Assembly: GCA_003008705.1 (NCBI GenBank)
Contig: PDUO01000069.1
Span: forward strand, 139,352-203,351
Length of the DNA stretch: 64,000 bases
Direction of reading: 5' to 3'
From: Pezicula radicicola
Taxonomy: Eukaryota > Ascomycota > Leotiomycetes > Helotiales > Dermateaceae
Shown: positions 9,387 through 21,494 of the stretch, piece by piece
How the letters are laid out: each line of letters begins with the position of its first letter
Numbering within the stretch: position 1 is the first letter of the stretch
Notes under the pieces: generated by a model
The model's database searches: none
What the model saw: the letters and a program-made list of their open reading frames with translations, nothing else
Told to the model about the DNA's origin: nothing
Made by a program: the position numbers and the translations under genes

Positions 9387-10532
9387 TTAATTTCTACTAA
9401 ACAAAAACTTAGTGAGCTGCTGGCATAGATACATACCCAACATCCCAAGAACTACATAGTACAGCCACGTGGGTGGCAGAGTAGCCGGCGAGGTACCTTG
9501 TCCTCCGGTTTCAGTTGAAGCTACTAGAGTTGTGTTAGCAGCAACAGCAGGCACGGTAGACTTCTCATCCTCCTGTTCCTTCTTTTCCTCTTCCTGCTTT
9601 CTCTTCTCCGCTTCCTCCTGCTTCTTTTTCTCCCTCTCTTCCTTTCTCTTCCGCAGCTCATCAAAATCTTCATATAAACTCATATACATGATGTCGTTGG
9701 TTAGACTTATTGCACCCAGATTGTTCTTGTTGATCTCGAAATGCCCACTCTCCTTGTCCGTCCCTGGTTGGAACCTGACAGCATCATCCTTATACGTGTC
9801 CTTGAAGACCTTTTCTGTCCATGCCTTTGCACCCAACTGTACATGCTTGTCAGCGTGTATATCAACCGCACCCGAGATTGTTGGCGCCGGCCCGGGCCTT
9901 GGCGTCTTTCCTTGTTTAATGGTGCGCTTTAGAAGAACACCGACCAGGACCGATCGACAAATTCCATTCGGGTTGGCCCAGTTCTCTGCTAGACTCCAGC
10001 GAACCGAATCGCATTCGCCGTCGTCGCGCTCAAGCGCTAACATGGTGCCGTCGACGAGGGTGTGGTACTCGATATCCTTTCCTTTCTTCGCTCCGTATTG
10101 GGCGCCCAAACTCGCTGCCACTGGAGGGATATTCGGCCCGGCGCTGGCGTTAATACCCCAGTTGCGCTCCAGCTTCTCTGTCACAGGATTCAGTGCCCAA
10201 GTGTCCTCCGGAGCGACTCCTACCACATCAACTTGTACGGCAGGATCATCGCTTGTGAAAGTCCAAGTGATATTGGCGTTCTTGAAGCGATTCTTTCCGG
10301 ACGTCTTAAACCGAAAGCAGGCAACGAGAAGAGTCGCGTCGTCGCCGCCATCTTTCATCTTCCCATGCACAACGTCCATCAATGTTGCCACAACCAAAAA
10401 CTTATCGCCTCTATTTACCATGAGGTGCCGGTTGAGCTGGCCCTCGCTGTTGGTCATCCGTGCCCGGAGGAAACCTCCCTCTCCTTGTCCATCGAAATCG
10501 AACACGCAATCGTCGAGGTTCTGAGATGCCAT
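9387..10532 (-). CDS. Tail-anchored membrane protein with beta-rich cytosolic domain
   Basis: A single-exon gene of 381 residues with an ATG start. Residues 1 to about 285 form a soluble, strand-rich domain with no catalytic motif that I recognise; SVRWSLAENWANPNGICRSV is its most conserved-looking segment. Residues about 293-333 are a charged K/E-rich helix (REKKKQEEAEKRKQEEEKK), likely a coiled coil. After a T/S/A-rich linker, PPTWLYYVVLGMLGMYLC forms one hydrophobic span followed by a short basic tail, the pattern of a C-terminally anchored protein facing the cytosol (ER, mitochondrial or peroxisomal membrane). There is no signal peptide. The gene is divergent from the S8 peptidase gene, with 589 bp between their start codons, so they may share a promoter. 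The family was not recognised. Confidence 0.8.
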   Translation of the reverse strand: MASQNLDDCVFDFDGQGEGGFLRARMTNSEGQLNRHLMVNRGDKFLVVATLMDVVHGKMKDGGDDATLLVACFRFKTSGKNRFKNANITWTFTSDDPAVQVDVVGVAPEDTWALNPVTEKLERNWGINASAGPNIPPVAASLGAQYGAKKGKDIEYHTLVDGTMLALERDDGECDSVRWSLAENWANPNGICRSVLVGVLLKRTIKQGKTPRPGPAPTISGAVDIHADKHVQLGAKAWTEKVFKDTYKDDAVRFQPGTDKESGHFEINKNNLGAISLTNDIMYMSLYEDFDELRKRKEEREKKKQEEAEKRKQEEEKKEQEDEKSTVPAVAANTTLVASTETGGQGTSPATLPPTWLYYVVLGMLGMYLCQQLTKFLFSRN

Positions 10533-11121
10533 CGTGTTTGAGAGATTCTGTTTGCAGCTTTGTATTGTTTTCGAGTCTCTGAGGGAACTTGGAAGCTAAT
10601 GTGAAAAGTGTAGTGTGGAAATAGAGTTATAAAAGAGACGATTGGAATATAGCATATTCGCTGAACGAAACTTCCAAAGTGGGTAAGTGTAATTAACAGC
10701 TCGCAAACTGCGAAGACCGAACTGGCAGCTCATTCAAAGACCTGTCTTTTCCCGTTTGAATGCAATGCAGCATGTCTGCAGAGCTTTGTTGGCTCGCTGC
10801 AGTCAGCGAACACGGCAGCCTCAATGAGGGTAACTTTTACCGACAACCCCACGGACGGAGCTGAACTCTCGCAGAGCAAAACACAAGAAGGCTGGGATGG
10901 TCAAGATTACAAATGATCCTTCATGCATGAATCTCCGGATTCTACCATGCAGCTTTTGTCGGCTTCTTCCGTCCATTCTACCAGGTTTTGGCGAATACCC
11001 ATCATTCTGGTGCCTGTAGAGGATCTTCGAGACTGACAATTGAACTCTACACTACTTCAAAAGCTTGACTTCCCTACTTCTTGGTGATATCTGGAGGAGA
11101 CAACACCGAAAATACCAAACC
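10533..11121. promoter_or_regulatory. Bidirectional promoter region of the tail-anchored and S8 genes
   Basis: This 589-bp stretch separates the ATG codons of two divergent genes. No coding region was found; the open frames in it start at non-ATG codons. Specific transcription-factor sites could not be named. Confidence 0.5.
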
Positions 11122-14100
11122 ATGGTTTCCACTAATACGCCAGTTCGAAGTCCGGACGTCAATGGCGTGGGCACGACCGAGACGCATGTTTCGCAGGATC
11201 CCGGAGGAGCTAACAACGATGCCGATCCTACGGGTACCGAAGATGAACAGGAATCCGAAATCAGTTCTGTTCACAACCAAGTCCTCAATTATTTAAAAGA
11301 TCGGGATAGCGGTTTTAAGTTTGTCGAGTGGTTCGAGGATGCCATTGATAATGCAAAGCTGTTATCCAAGATTGAGGATGGAGTGAAGGTAAATTTGGAG
11401 TTCATATTCAATTCTCAACGAGACAATTATACCATACTTCACAAGGTCATCAAGTCAGTAGGCGATAGAGCAGTGGACATTAGTGCTGCGAGATATTTCG
11501 TCAAGATTCTTGTTTGTGCGGAACCGGGGTTGATCAGCGAACGGCACTCTACCACTAAAGAAAATTTCAATGCTTTAGAGCTCGCTGTGGATCTGGGGAA
11601 CTGCCTAGAAATCATCGAGGCTATCTGCGAGCCCAGGATGCCCCAGGCTCCGAAGATACCAGATGAAAAGAAAGCCACCTATGACGATCAAGCGTCGGCG
11701 AATACCCTGGAAAAATCGAAAGCAAAGCCGAGTTGGACGCAGTCCCGGACTGAAGAGAGTATCTCACCCAACGCTCCACTTCCTGCAATACCTGCCAACG
11801 GGGATGAGAGAAACAATCTACTAGAGATGAAATGGGAAAGGCTGACGCAGCCGTCTGAGGATACTTGTCTCCACATGGCCATCCGGAATAAACAGTATAA
11901 GACTGCCTCATACTTGCTTGACAGAATGGCAATCGTCAAGAAGCAAGAGTCAATACTCCGCCATTTCGGCAAAGGCGGTCTCAGGCCGCTTCACATTGCG
12001 GTTGACTTCAAAGAGTGCTGCGAGGAACGAATCGAGTTGGTTAAACAAATTATTGATATCTACCCCGAGGCTCTTTTTTTGCCAGCTGGTACCTACTCCT
12101 CAGGCTCACAGACTACGGATGCCAAAGACGGTTTGATGCCATTGAAATACTTTATTGAGCTAAGGGACAAAATTGACGCCAAAGACAATGTGCACGGTTC
12201 CAGTTCGTGGAAACCTGCAAAAAATCATGAACAAGTTGCTAAGAAGATGGAGGACCTTTTGCGGTTGAGTTGCATGCGGCACCACGGCCACAAGCGGGAC
12301 CTTATTACTAAGCTCCTCGACTCAAAAGTAAGTCTCGCCGGTCGATCTGGTTGCTTCAGAAGCGGCATCTATTTCAGAATTGGGGTGTCTGACCTCGAGA
12401 ACAGGGCCAAATTCACCTTGATCTCAATCCACGGAAAGAAGTGACTCCACAGCTCTTTGACTATATGGAGAAGCATATGAGCTTTGATTCGTATCTCCTG
12501 TATGTTTTCATCCCCAAATTACAAGTTGTCGGTGTGACGAATAAACGCTTGGAGAACGAGGATTGGTGGAGCTCCTCCCTTAGTCGCAAGGATTACGTCT
12601 ACATCTTCAGATGGCTGAAGGATGTGAAGAAGGTAGAAAGAATTCTTAGTATAGTTGTGGAAGATGATCCCACCAACTTCCATAGCGACGAGGCTATCGA
12701 AGAAGCATTGAAAGGATTTGATATCGAAGTGTGGAACTGGGTTAAACCCGACATATGCATTGACACCATTCATACTGCGGCGGAGAACGTGCGGGATCTC
12801 ACCCTGCATTGGAGTGGAAATAGAACTATTTTGAAGAGCTGGGCGGCGCCAGATGGTCTTGCAAAGCTTCAGAACGTAAGTTCCATCACGCTCCACGGCT
12901 ATTAAGGGTTGATATCACTGACACATTTTCAGTTGGGGAAAATCCGAATCATGAAACTTGTGGTATGACGTCTTCTTTATCCCCAACTTCCAATTGAAGT
13001 TGAGGCAACTTAGCTTACGCTGATCCTTTCGGTTTTTTTAGAGCATCGAATCTGCTACTAGAACCCAGGGGGCCGTAGAAAACTTTGAAAAAGATCTGAA
13101 AAAATCGTGGGAAACCCGGCAAAAAGAAATAAGAGAAGAGGAAGTTCGAAAGGACGAAAAGGACAGAAGGCCGTTCAAAGGGGTGCCAACCGTCGAATTT
13201 GAGACGGTGACAGCGCAGACGCAGTCCGTAAAGAAGCTTTCCAAAAAGGAGAAGGAAGAAAAGGGTCGCAAGTACGTCTCAGAGTATCCAATCAATTATG
13301 CTCAGGAGTTGGCTAATATGCTCAATTTGTAGAGAACGCTGGTCCAGATGCACGGATGATTTTGCTCGGACCGTCAAGAAGTACATGAACAGCCGCATCG
13401 CGGATAAGAGCGACCCACTCACGAGAAATCCTGGTCATGCTGATCTTTGGATCAATGTGGCTATTATCGATGATGGCGTCGACCCTGAAAGAGACGACAT
13501 TGGTAGTAATATCGAGTGTGGAGAGACTTTCTACGACAACGGGGGCCAGTGGCCAGGCTTTTACCAGTCAAGTTACGGCCATGGACATCTTATGGCTCGT
13601 CACATTAGACAGCTCTGCCCGCAGGTGCGCCTCCATATCGCGAAACTCAACGAGTTGTGGAGCGGCGGCAAAGCGCAAATTACGGCGGAGTCTGCTGCCA
13701 ATGTAAGATAGTTCCCCATGGCTATTGAACCACTGCTAAGCTAAACTCTCTTCAGGCTATCAATTGGGCCGTAGACAAGAAGGTTGATATCATCTCCATG
13801 AGCTGGACGATCGAAGCTCCGAATACGGAAGCTGTAAGCTCGTTGAAGACGGCAATCGAAAGAGCAGTTGGTGCGGGTATTCTGCTCTTCTGTGCGTCCA
13901 ATGACCAAGGAAAAACAACCTCCGGCATTCCATACCCGGCACAGTTTGACGAGAAGATTTTTACAATTGGTTCGGCAACAGCACTAGGAAATGCAGACGA
14001 TGCGATACAGAAAAGCGTAAAGTTTATCGCTCCAGGTGCGGACGACCTGGGACAGATGGTTCATGGTGAAGAATTGGGCTCTTCCAAACCACTGTTCGGT

Positions 14101-14601
14101 TCTTCCATTGCGACTGCTCGCTGTGCCGGCCTCGCTGCTCTCATACTCCAATGTGTCATGCTGGTTTGCTTTTCGCATTACTCCAAATCCGATATTCGGA
14201 CCCACGAGAACATGAAAGCCATGCTCGATTCGATGGTCGACAGGGCGCACGATAAGAAGAATAACTACCTGGGCGTCTGGAACGTCCTTGAGGTGGCCAA
14301 GAATCATGCAGAATTTGTTAAAAATGAGGAGTGGAGTATCATTCACACCGTAGCGATGTCATTTTGCAGGGAGATGAAGTGGATGGATCTCACGAAGTTG
14401 ACAGGATCACAACCTTCTCTGGTTACACGTGTGGCACAAACGGCTGGCTTTATACCACAAAATTCGAACTCTGCTGCTAGCAATTTTCTGGAGCGCAGGC
14501 AAATGGCGCTCAGAAGCTTCCAGAGGTCTCGGGCCGGACTCGAGGTCGGTGATAAAGAAAGTAAGTTCGGGGATACATCTTTATCAAATCGTTTAGATTA
14601 A
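11122..14601 (+). CDS. Intracellular subtilisin-like (S8) peptidase with ankyrin-like N-terminus
   Basis: Six exons deduced by hand: 11122-12327, 12405-12875, 12933-12962, 13042-13271, 13333-13702, 13756-14601, about 1050 residues. A possible last mini-intron at about 14561 would move the stop to about 14606. The ATG at 11122 sits in a good context (aaccATGg). Residues 110-400 hold degenerate ankyrin-like repeats (TILHKVIKSVG, TCLHMAIRNKQYKTASYLL, RPLHIAVDF). A charged helical region (exon 4) precedes the S8 domain. The catalytic set is complete: Asp in VAIIDDGVD (about 688), His in YGHGHLMARHI (about 728), oxyanion Asn in LLFCASNDQG (about 817), Ser in FGSSIATARCAGLAA (about 884). HGH replaces the usual HGT after the catalytic His. 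There is no signal peptide or propeptide, so it probably acts in the cytosol. It lies upstream of, and co-oriented with, the NLR gene. It may be a death-executing protease, which is inference. Confidence 0.85.
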
Positions 14602-14606
14602 CTGCC

Positions 14607-15081
14607 GGTGTAAATTCTTTTGCTTGAAACTTTTCCACTTGAAGGGCATTGGTCTAGTTCCGGCAGGTTGGACCATTCCCGAAGCGACCTGCACAATCCC
14701 GTGTGCTAGTTCGTAGTGCTGGCCGCTCAATCTATCTATTGGCTTCGGCCTGCAACCTCGACGCCCACGAAGCCACCAACCATGCGGCTTCAACAACCCA
14801 CCAACCACGCGTCGGCCCGCTTCCCGACCAACTGGCGAAACTCGAAGCCTTCTCAGCTGTGTGTGCTTTTTGTGTGTAACGTGCAATTCAGCTCGGCGAT
14901 CTCGTCTATTCTTACCCCTCTCGCAGTGGAGTTGGCTTGTTGATATTCCGGTCGATGTGTCAGATCTTCAGCCCGAGCTATCCTGTCCGCAAAAGCGTGG
15001 GGTTTAATCTTTCTTAAGTCGGTTGACCACTGGAAATCCCCAACCATCAACCAAAAAATACGCGATCGCCGAGATAACAGA
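14607..15081. promoter_or_regulatory. Region upstream of the large NLR gene
   Basis: 475 bp between the end of the S8 gene and the first ATG of the NLR gene. It is not AT-rich and has no supported gene. It presumably contains the terminator of the first gene and the promoter of the second. Confidence 0.45.
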
Positions 15082-18000
15082 ATGGATTCAGCTAAGGGCT
15101 CACCAGCGAAACCGAAACCGAAACCCAAGTTAGAGAACATCACGTAAGTTCTATTGCACCAAAATTTGCCTCGGAACTTGTCGCTGAATCAAAGTAGGCT
15201 TGTAGTCGTCCCTGGGCTGCGGGATGATGACGATGACGTCCAACTGCGCTATCCTTGGGATGAGCACTGGTTAAATCGGATGGAGGTTTCTGGTAAGCCT
15301 ATTGTGTTTGAATCTGGCTTAACGCTCAGCTCAAATGATCGGCATATGCTCTCTCCTGAATGGTTTGAATTAGCAGCCAGGAGACTGCTTCAAGAGGTGG
15401 AGGCAACGCGAGAGGTACAGCGTTTTGGGGCTATAACCCTCTTTTCAAAAACCCAGCGCTGATATTTCCTGCGCAGAAAGATCATCAACTTGTATTCTTT
15501 GGAGAAAGCCTGGGAGGTATCATTTTAAAAAGGGTGAGTGTTACATGCTGTGATTAGATTCGGATAGACACTGACATTGGCTCCGTCTGAAGGCGCTTAC
15601 TCTCGCAGAAACAACGGAGGAATACGCCGACATTTCGCGGGATGTTTGCGCCTGTGTAAGTGTTCTTCAAACTTAATATCTAAATCTTAGCAAGTTAGGA
15701 GGCTTGCAAGATGCTAATATGTGGTGGTCAAGATCTTACTTGGCGTTCCACATGGAGTGCCGTTTGTGGAGGCATGGAAACAAGTTTTGGTGGAATTGGT
15801 CATTCCATTCTGGAGGTCCTTACCGTCCCGATTTTGGGCATCCACGGCCACGCTCCCAGAGTGGCTCAACAGTACATCGTCTGATTTTGTTCGTGTTGCA
15901 TTCGGATTTGATATTGTTACTGTGTATCAAAATGACCTCGACTACGACGACGAATTCAGAGTGTGGGACATGTTTATGGACGATCACAATGTAAGAGCAT
16001 CGATCATTACATAGAATTTCAATGGCTTGAGCTAACACTTTAATTACTATTGCCAGATCGACGCAAAATCTTCTGCTGTTCTGTTCCTACCGCACGAGCG
16101 GCTTCTTAAAAGATCACCGGGGCTGAAGAGAGTAGCGAAATTTGGTAATTCCAGTGAGGCCGAGGTGAAAGTGATATTTCAGCACTTGATAAGGGCGGCC
16201 GAAGGTAAGTAATTTTGATGAATTTATCACATGATAGGGAATAACTGTTCGACTAATAGTACCACCCAAATCTCGAGAGTACATGCGGTGGCTGTCTTGT
16301 CTCTGCCCGTTCATCCCGATTACTGAATCGGGCAATACCCGAGGGGTTATCCAACACGTCCAAAACCGTTTGAATCGCAAAGGAGTGTCTACGGTAGTTA
16401 TTTGTGGAAACCGTGGTATTGGCAAAAGCACTTTGTTATACCATATATATAAGAATCTACTTTCGCAGCTGGATACCTCAGAAAGGGTTGCCTACTTTGC
16501 TTTTGATTCGCGAGATCACCGTCGGCGATCTGTTTTCTCAATGCTGGTCAAAATCATCCAACAACTTCTGGCCTGTCAGCTAGAGCTGGTTCCTTCAATC
16601 CAGGAGGCTTTGTCCAATGACGATAAAAACATTCGTTGGACGGAAGGAAACCTGTGGATTCAGATCCGCTCTATCATCCGGCAGTCAAATTGCAAGTCGA
16701 TCAAGCTAGTTGTTGGCTCAGTTTCCGACTGCAATGCAGAGAATTTGGAAGACTTTCTTCGAAATTTGTTTGAATTACAATTCGCAGCACCGAGTCGGCT
16801 GAATATTGTGTCCACTGCAGCTATAGGCACTCCTGTTCCTGCCTCGTCCCTAATACAGCCTCTAAACATTGCCGACATAGAGGAGTTTCAGGAAGTTTGT
16901 ACGGCATTTCAAGGCCAGTTAGCTAATAGCTTGGTTCTGGAGAATCCCAAGCTTCAGGCATCCAGAGCAAAAGTCAAGGAGTGTCTGGCGAAGTCAGAAG
17001 GTTTCTTGCATTCGGTCCTTATCGCTCACCGAATCCGCAACATAAACTCAGTTTCGTGTCCCGCCTTCATAGATTCGGAATTAGCCCATCTGCAGACCGA
17101 TTGGGAGCATACTATCGCTGGTATGGTGTCGGACGATCCTCCTTGGCTTCCCAGAGCAGTTTCATGGATGCTATTTGCTCGACGTCCACTCAAATCTGCG
17201 GAACTCGCTGTTGCAATGGCATTAGAAGATTGGTCAGTGACGGTAAGTCTAGACACAGAGTTCGGTGAGCAGGTGATTCCAAGGGACATCGAAGGGGATT
17301 TGAGGCGGCATCTCGGTCGCTTGGTTTCAATTGATCGCAAAGAGATACAAGTATCCCACGCCTATGCTGCTGAGGTCCTTCAGGAATGGCTCGATGATCC
17401 GGAGAGGAAATTAAAATTGAGCAAGATCACGCAAATCAGACGACTCATGGAGTACTTCCGACGCTGTATCAAGATAATGACGGGCCGGGATCGCAGAGAC
17501 ATTCCGGATGAGCTCGGCTTCAAGTTTTTTGATTATGCTCGAGAGCAGTGGCATGTCCACTACCGTGAAGTCATGGACGCCGTTGCCCGCCCGTTTGATC
17601 CATATTGTGCAGAGCTGGAGGAGCTGGCTTTGTCGCTCTTCCAGAGTTCAGAGTATCGACATTGGTTGCGACCAGCCGATCCTTTGGGGTTGAAATCTCA
17701 GCCTCCAAGACATGAAGTTGAAGTCCCGCCAAATGGAATGGCACTGGCAGCACAATTTGGACTCTTTCCCGTTGTACTGTACTTGATGAACGAGAGCGAC
17801 AAATCCGACCAAATTACGGCGCTACAGATTGCTTCCCGATATGGTCATCGACAAATTGTTCAGCACTTGATCGACAGAATTGACGACGTTGAGGTTATCA
17901 AGCTAGAACTCGCAAGGGCATGCCAAAGAAGCGATGAGGTGGTTGTCATGGTCCTGCTCAATCAATACAAGAAGATGGTCGGAGACGGTGATATACCGCT

Positions 18001-21000
18001 GTCGCTCCTGCCCGAGGTGTGCCGAATTGGTCACAAGGCACTCGCAGAGAAGTTGATTGACGAGGGTGCCAAGATAAATACGGACACGGATGTTATTCCT
18101 TTGCATGAAGCTGTGGATCAAGGTCATGGGGACGTCGTTGACCTGCTTCTCAACAACCAAGCCGACGCAATGGCCCTTTATCCTGACAAGTCAACGCCAC
18201 TGATGCACAGCGTTCAACGAGGGTATCATCACATTTCCAAGCGCCTCCTCGAAGTACCAGGGATTTGCGACACTGCCGATAACGACGGAATGACTGCTCT
18301 TCATCTAGCCGCACGCAGAGGCGATGTCGAGTTGATAGAGCTGATCCTCCAACGACCTCCACACGAGGAACTGGCAAAGACACCGAAGATACCAGAATCC
18401 AATTCAGACGATCCAGAAATGCGCCCAGACGACCATGGGACTAAATCGGAAGAATCCGAGGTCGGCTTGGAAGTATCAAGAATGGAATCAAAAGGACCAC
18501 ATGTCGTATCTGAAGAGGCAGACGTCAAAGAGGAAGCAGGCCAAGGAGAGCAATTGGATGCCAGGTCACAAGGCCCAGAGACCGGGTATGTTGAAACAAA
18601 AGCCAAGAAGCGGAATTCTCCCCTGCATGAGGCGGCCGCAAACGGTCACCTTGAAGCCGTCAAGGTGCTTCTCGAAAGCAAGCTTTGCAAGGTTGACTTT
18701 AATGAAAAGGGGGCTGGAGACCGGTCACCACTGTTTCTCGCGCTTCAGAATAGCCATGAGAAAGTCGTCTCCTATCTGTTCGAGAATGGCGCCAAGATTA
18801 CTTTCGGCAAGGTGTACTCGGAGAGCGCGCTGAAAGAAGCTATTATGCATAGGAACTTGCCCGCAACTATGAAGCTTCTAGATTGTAGAGATCTAGATCT
18901 TAACAACTATAACGCAGAAGACGCCTCACCGCTCACGGACGCTGCCCAGCTGGACCACGCTGAGATTGTCGAAGCTCTTTTGAAAGCAGGTGCAGCTCTG
19001 ACTTGGGGTGTCGACCCAGAAGTAAAAGAAGATATTCTAGGGGAACGGATTACGGGAGGATGGTCAGTTCTACACTTCGCTGCGTACTACGGAAGTGTCG
19101 AAGTCATGAAGCTGCTCATGGCGCGTGATACTATCCGGTACTTCGCCGACATTCCCACGGAATCGGGGCATACCCCGTTACATCTAGCCGTTGCCAAGGG
19201 GCATATGGATATTGTGGATATTATGCTACCTGGGGCAAAGGACGTGGCCGGAATCGACAAGAAGCTCGACTCCGATCTTTCTAGAGCTGGGAAAGAGCGA
19301 AAAGGAAGCATAACCGTAGCGTTATCCAGCACAGGTACCAGCACACCACAGTCCGGACGGAGCATTTCCGCTCCTATCTATTTCGACTTGGACGCCCAGA
19401 CGGGGAACGGTCTCACTGCACTGCACATTGCTTCGGCAAATGGTGAGGTCAAATTTGCTAAAATGTTGATGGTGTCAAGAGCCGACGTCGATATTACCGA
19501 TCGTGTAGGCAAAGGAGCTATTCACTTTGCCGCCGCGAGGCATAACAACGCTGCTGCCATTGTGAATATACTTCTCGGGCGCTGTGACCCACGACTACGC
19601 GATGGTGATGGCAGAACGGCTTTACATTATGCGGCCGAGCGACCAAACGATAGCGTGGCGCTGTTACTCCTCAGGCACGGCGCAAGTCCCAACACTGCAT
19701 CTCACAATGGCCAGGTGCCATTGTACCTCGCCGCAAAAGCTGGGAGCGCAAAGATTGTGGGTCTTCTTATCGAATATGGTGCCGACGTCAACGCAAGGGC
19801 CGGGACTGAAAGTTACACGGCGCTCCACGCGGCTGCGTACAGTGGCAATTTCGAAATGACTAATGTGCTTGTCAGGACAGGCGCCGATGTGAACGTTGCC
19901 GACGACCATCACGACACCCCGTTGCACGAGGCGGTACGTCGTGGTCATGCCAGGGTAGTGCTCTTTCTCCTGCAATCAGGCGCTAATGTCAATGCTGTCA
20001 ACACAAGGCATATGACACCGCTTCAACGTGCTGTGCTTAACCAGTGGACCGATACAGTGAGAATACTACTCGACTTCGGCGCCAATCCGAACATACGCGA
20101 CGAGGACGGCGACACAGCCCTCACGGCTGCTCTGTACTCGAGACCGAATGACATAGTCCACTCGCTGCTGAACAATAGGGCAGACCCCAATGTTCTCAAT
20201 GGCAGCGGTAAAACGCCACTGATGATTGCGCTTCGGTTCCCGAGTGTTTACTTGCAGCCACTCATCGAGGCCAACGCCAATGTCAACCTATGCGGTGAAG
20301 ATCAAGTCACCGTGCTACACAGAGCCGCAGCTGAGACCACTTTTAAGGACATGGACAGTGTGAAACCGTTGCTTTTGTACGGAGAAGAATATCTCAACTT
20401 AAATGATGCTGCGGGTTTAGCTCCTTTACACCATGCAGCGAGGCATGGCCAGACGCACATGATTAAAGAACTTCGGAAGTATGGCGCGAGAATGAGTGCC
20501 AAGGACGCCCAAGGGCGGACTCCTATGCATCACGCAGTTCGATCAATGCAGCTAACTGACTTCAGTGAGGTGTTTGCCGACTTCCTCTGCCCAAGTAAGG
20601 ATAATCATGTTAACATTGAAGATGCAGACGGTTGGACACCGCTGCACTGGGCATGTAAAAGCGGTAGTCTTGAGATTGTGAATCTGCTTCTCAACAAATG
20701 TGGGACAGACGAAGCACGCAGGAAGACGATTCTACATCGGGGTGAACGCGGTTGGACGGCACTAGCTGTCGCTGAGTTTCACCGCCGCAACAATGTCAAG
20801 AAAGCTTTGGCGCACGCTCTGAACTTGACTGTCACAAACACCAAGGGAGGCAGTATGGAGCTGGCAATCCCGACACCAGGCAACCATGTAGCGATATCAG
20901 AAGTTACACCGGACGACATACGAGCCGTGGAGCCTGGAATCCTCATCAGTAATATACAATGCGATGACTGCTTGATATCAGTGAGTTCTCATTTTATATC

Positions 21001-21494
21001 AATTCTAGTTGACGCGAACCTCGTTCATTAGTTACACTACACGAAATACTAATAATCTGCTCTAATAGGGTATACACGGGCTTCGCTACAAATGCAATTC
21101 TCATCCTGACTTTGACCTCTGTTTCAAATGCTACTGGCATTACGAGGAAACTCACTTTCCACGAGGCCATACATTTGATTGTTTGGGGAAAGGCCCCGCA
21201 AAAGGTCCTATATTTCTCATCCCGCCACAGAATCCGGCACTGCTGCTAGCCCTGGACCCGACTGAAAACGCCAGGCTAGAGAGGGAGATACGCAATATCC
21301 GTAGACCTGAGCGTGATGTTAACATTGAGGCGGACCTTCAGAGATATATCCGCCGCACAAATTCGGACATGTACGATGATGAGGAAGATGAGGATGATGA
21401 TTTGCATTTGCGAAGAAGGTTAAGACGTAGGGAGAGGCTGCGCCGGAGTTTTAGAGAGCGAGAAGAAGGGGGAGACAGAGAAAGGTATAGATAG
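15082..21494 (+). CDS. NLR: lipase-like domain, P-loop NTPase, ~25 ankyrin repeats, ZZ finger
   Basis: Eight exons deduced: 15082-15143, 15198-15414, 15477-15533, 15593-15655, 15733-15990, 16057-16204, 16260-20980, 21069-21494; phases join to 1983 residues. The N-terminal ~260 residues resemble an alpha/beta hydrolase: TLVVVPGLRDD, then the nucleophile elbow in LVFFGESLGGIILKRAL, then ILLGVPHG. The NTPase has a good Walker A (VVICGNRGIGKSTLLYH, about 312-328) but the Walker B site reads LVVGSVSDCN instead of hhhhDxhDEC, and the following sensor strand reads NIVSTAAIG. RRPLKSAELAVAMALEDW marks the winged-helix region. From about residue 760 to 1790 there are some 25 ankyrin repeats, split once by an acidic low-complexity insert (18385-18610). 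The end carries a ZZ-type zinc finger (CDDC, HGLRYKCNSHPDFDLCFKC, HYEETHFPRGH) and an acidic-then-arginine-rich tail. Fungal NLRs sense non-self signals and trigger cell death. Confidence 0.9.

Noticed and set aside
9469..10524. Long plus-strand open frame (351 codons) opposite the tail-anchored gene
   Set aside because: It mirrors the codon pattern of the minus-strand gene, has Ser/Phe/Cys-rich composition and no domain; the minus-strand protein is coherent.
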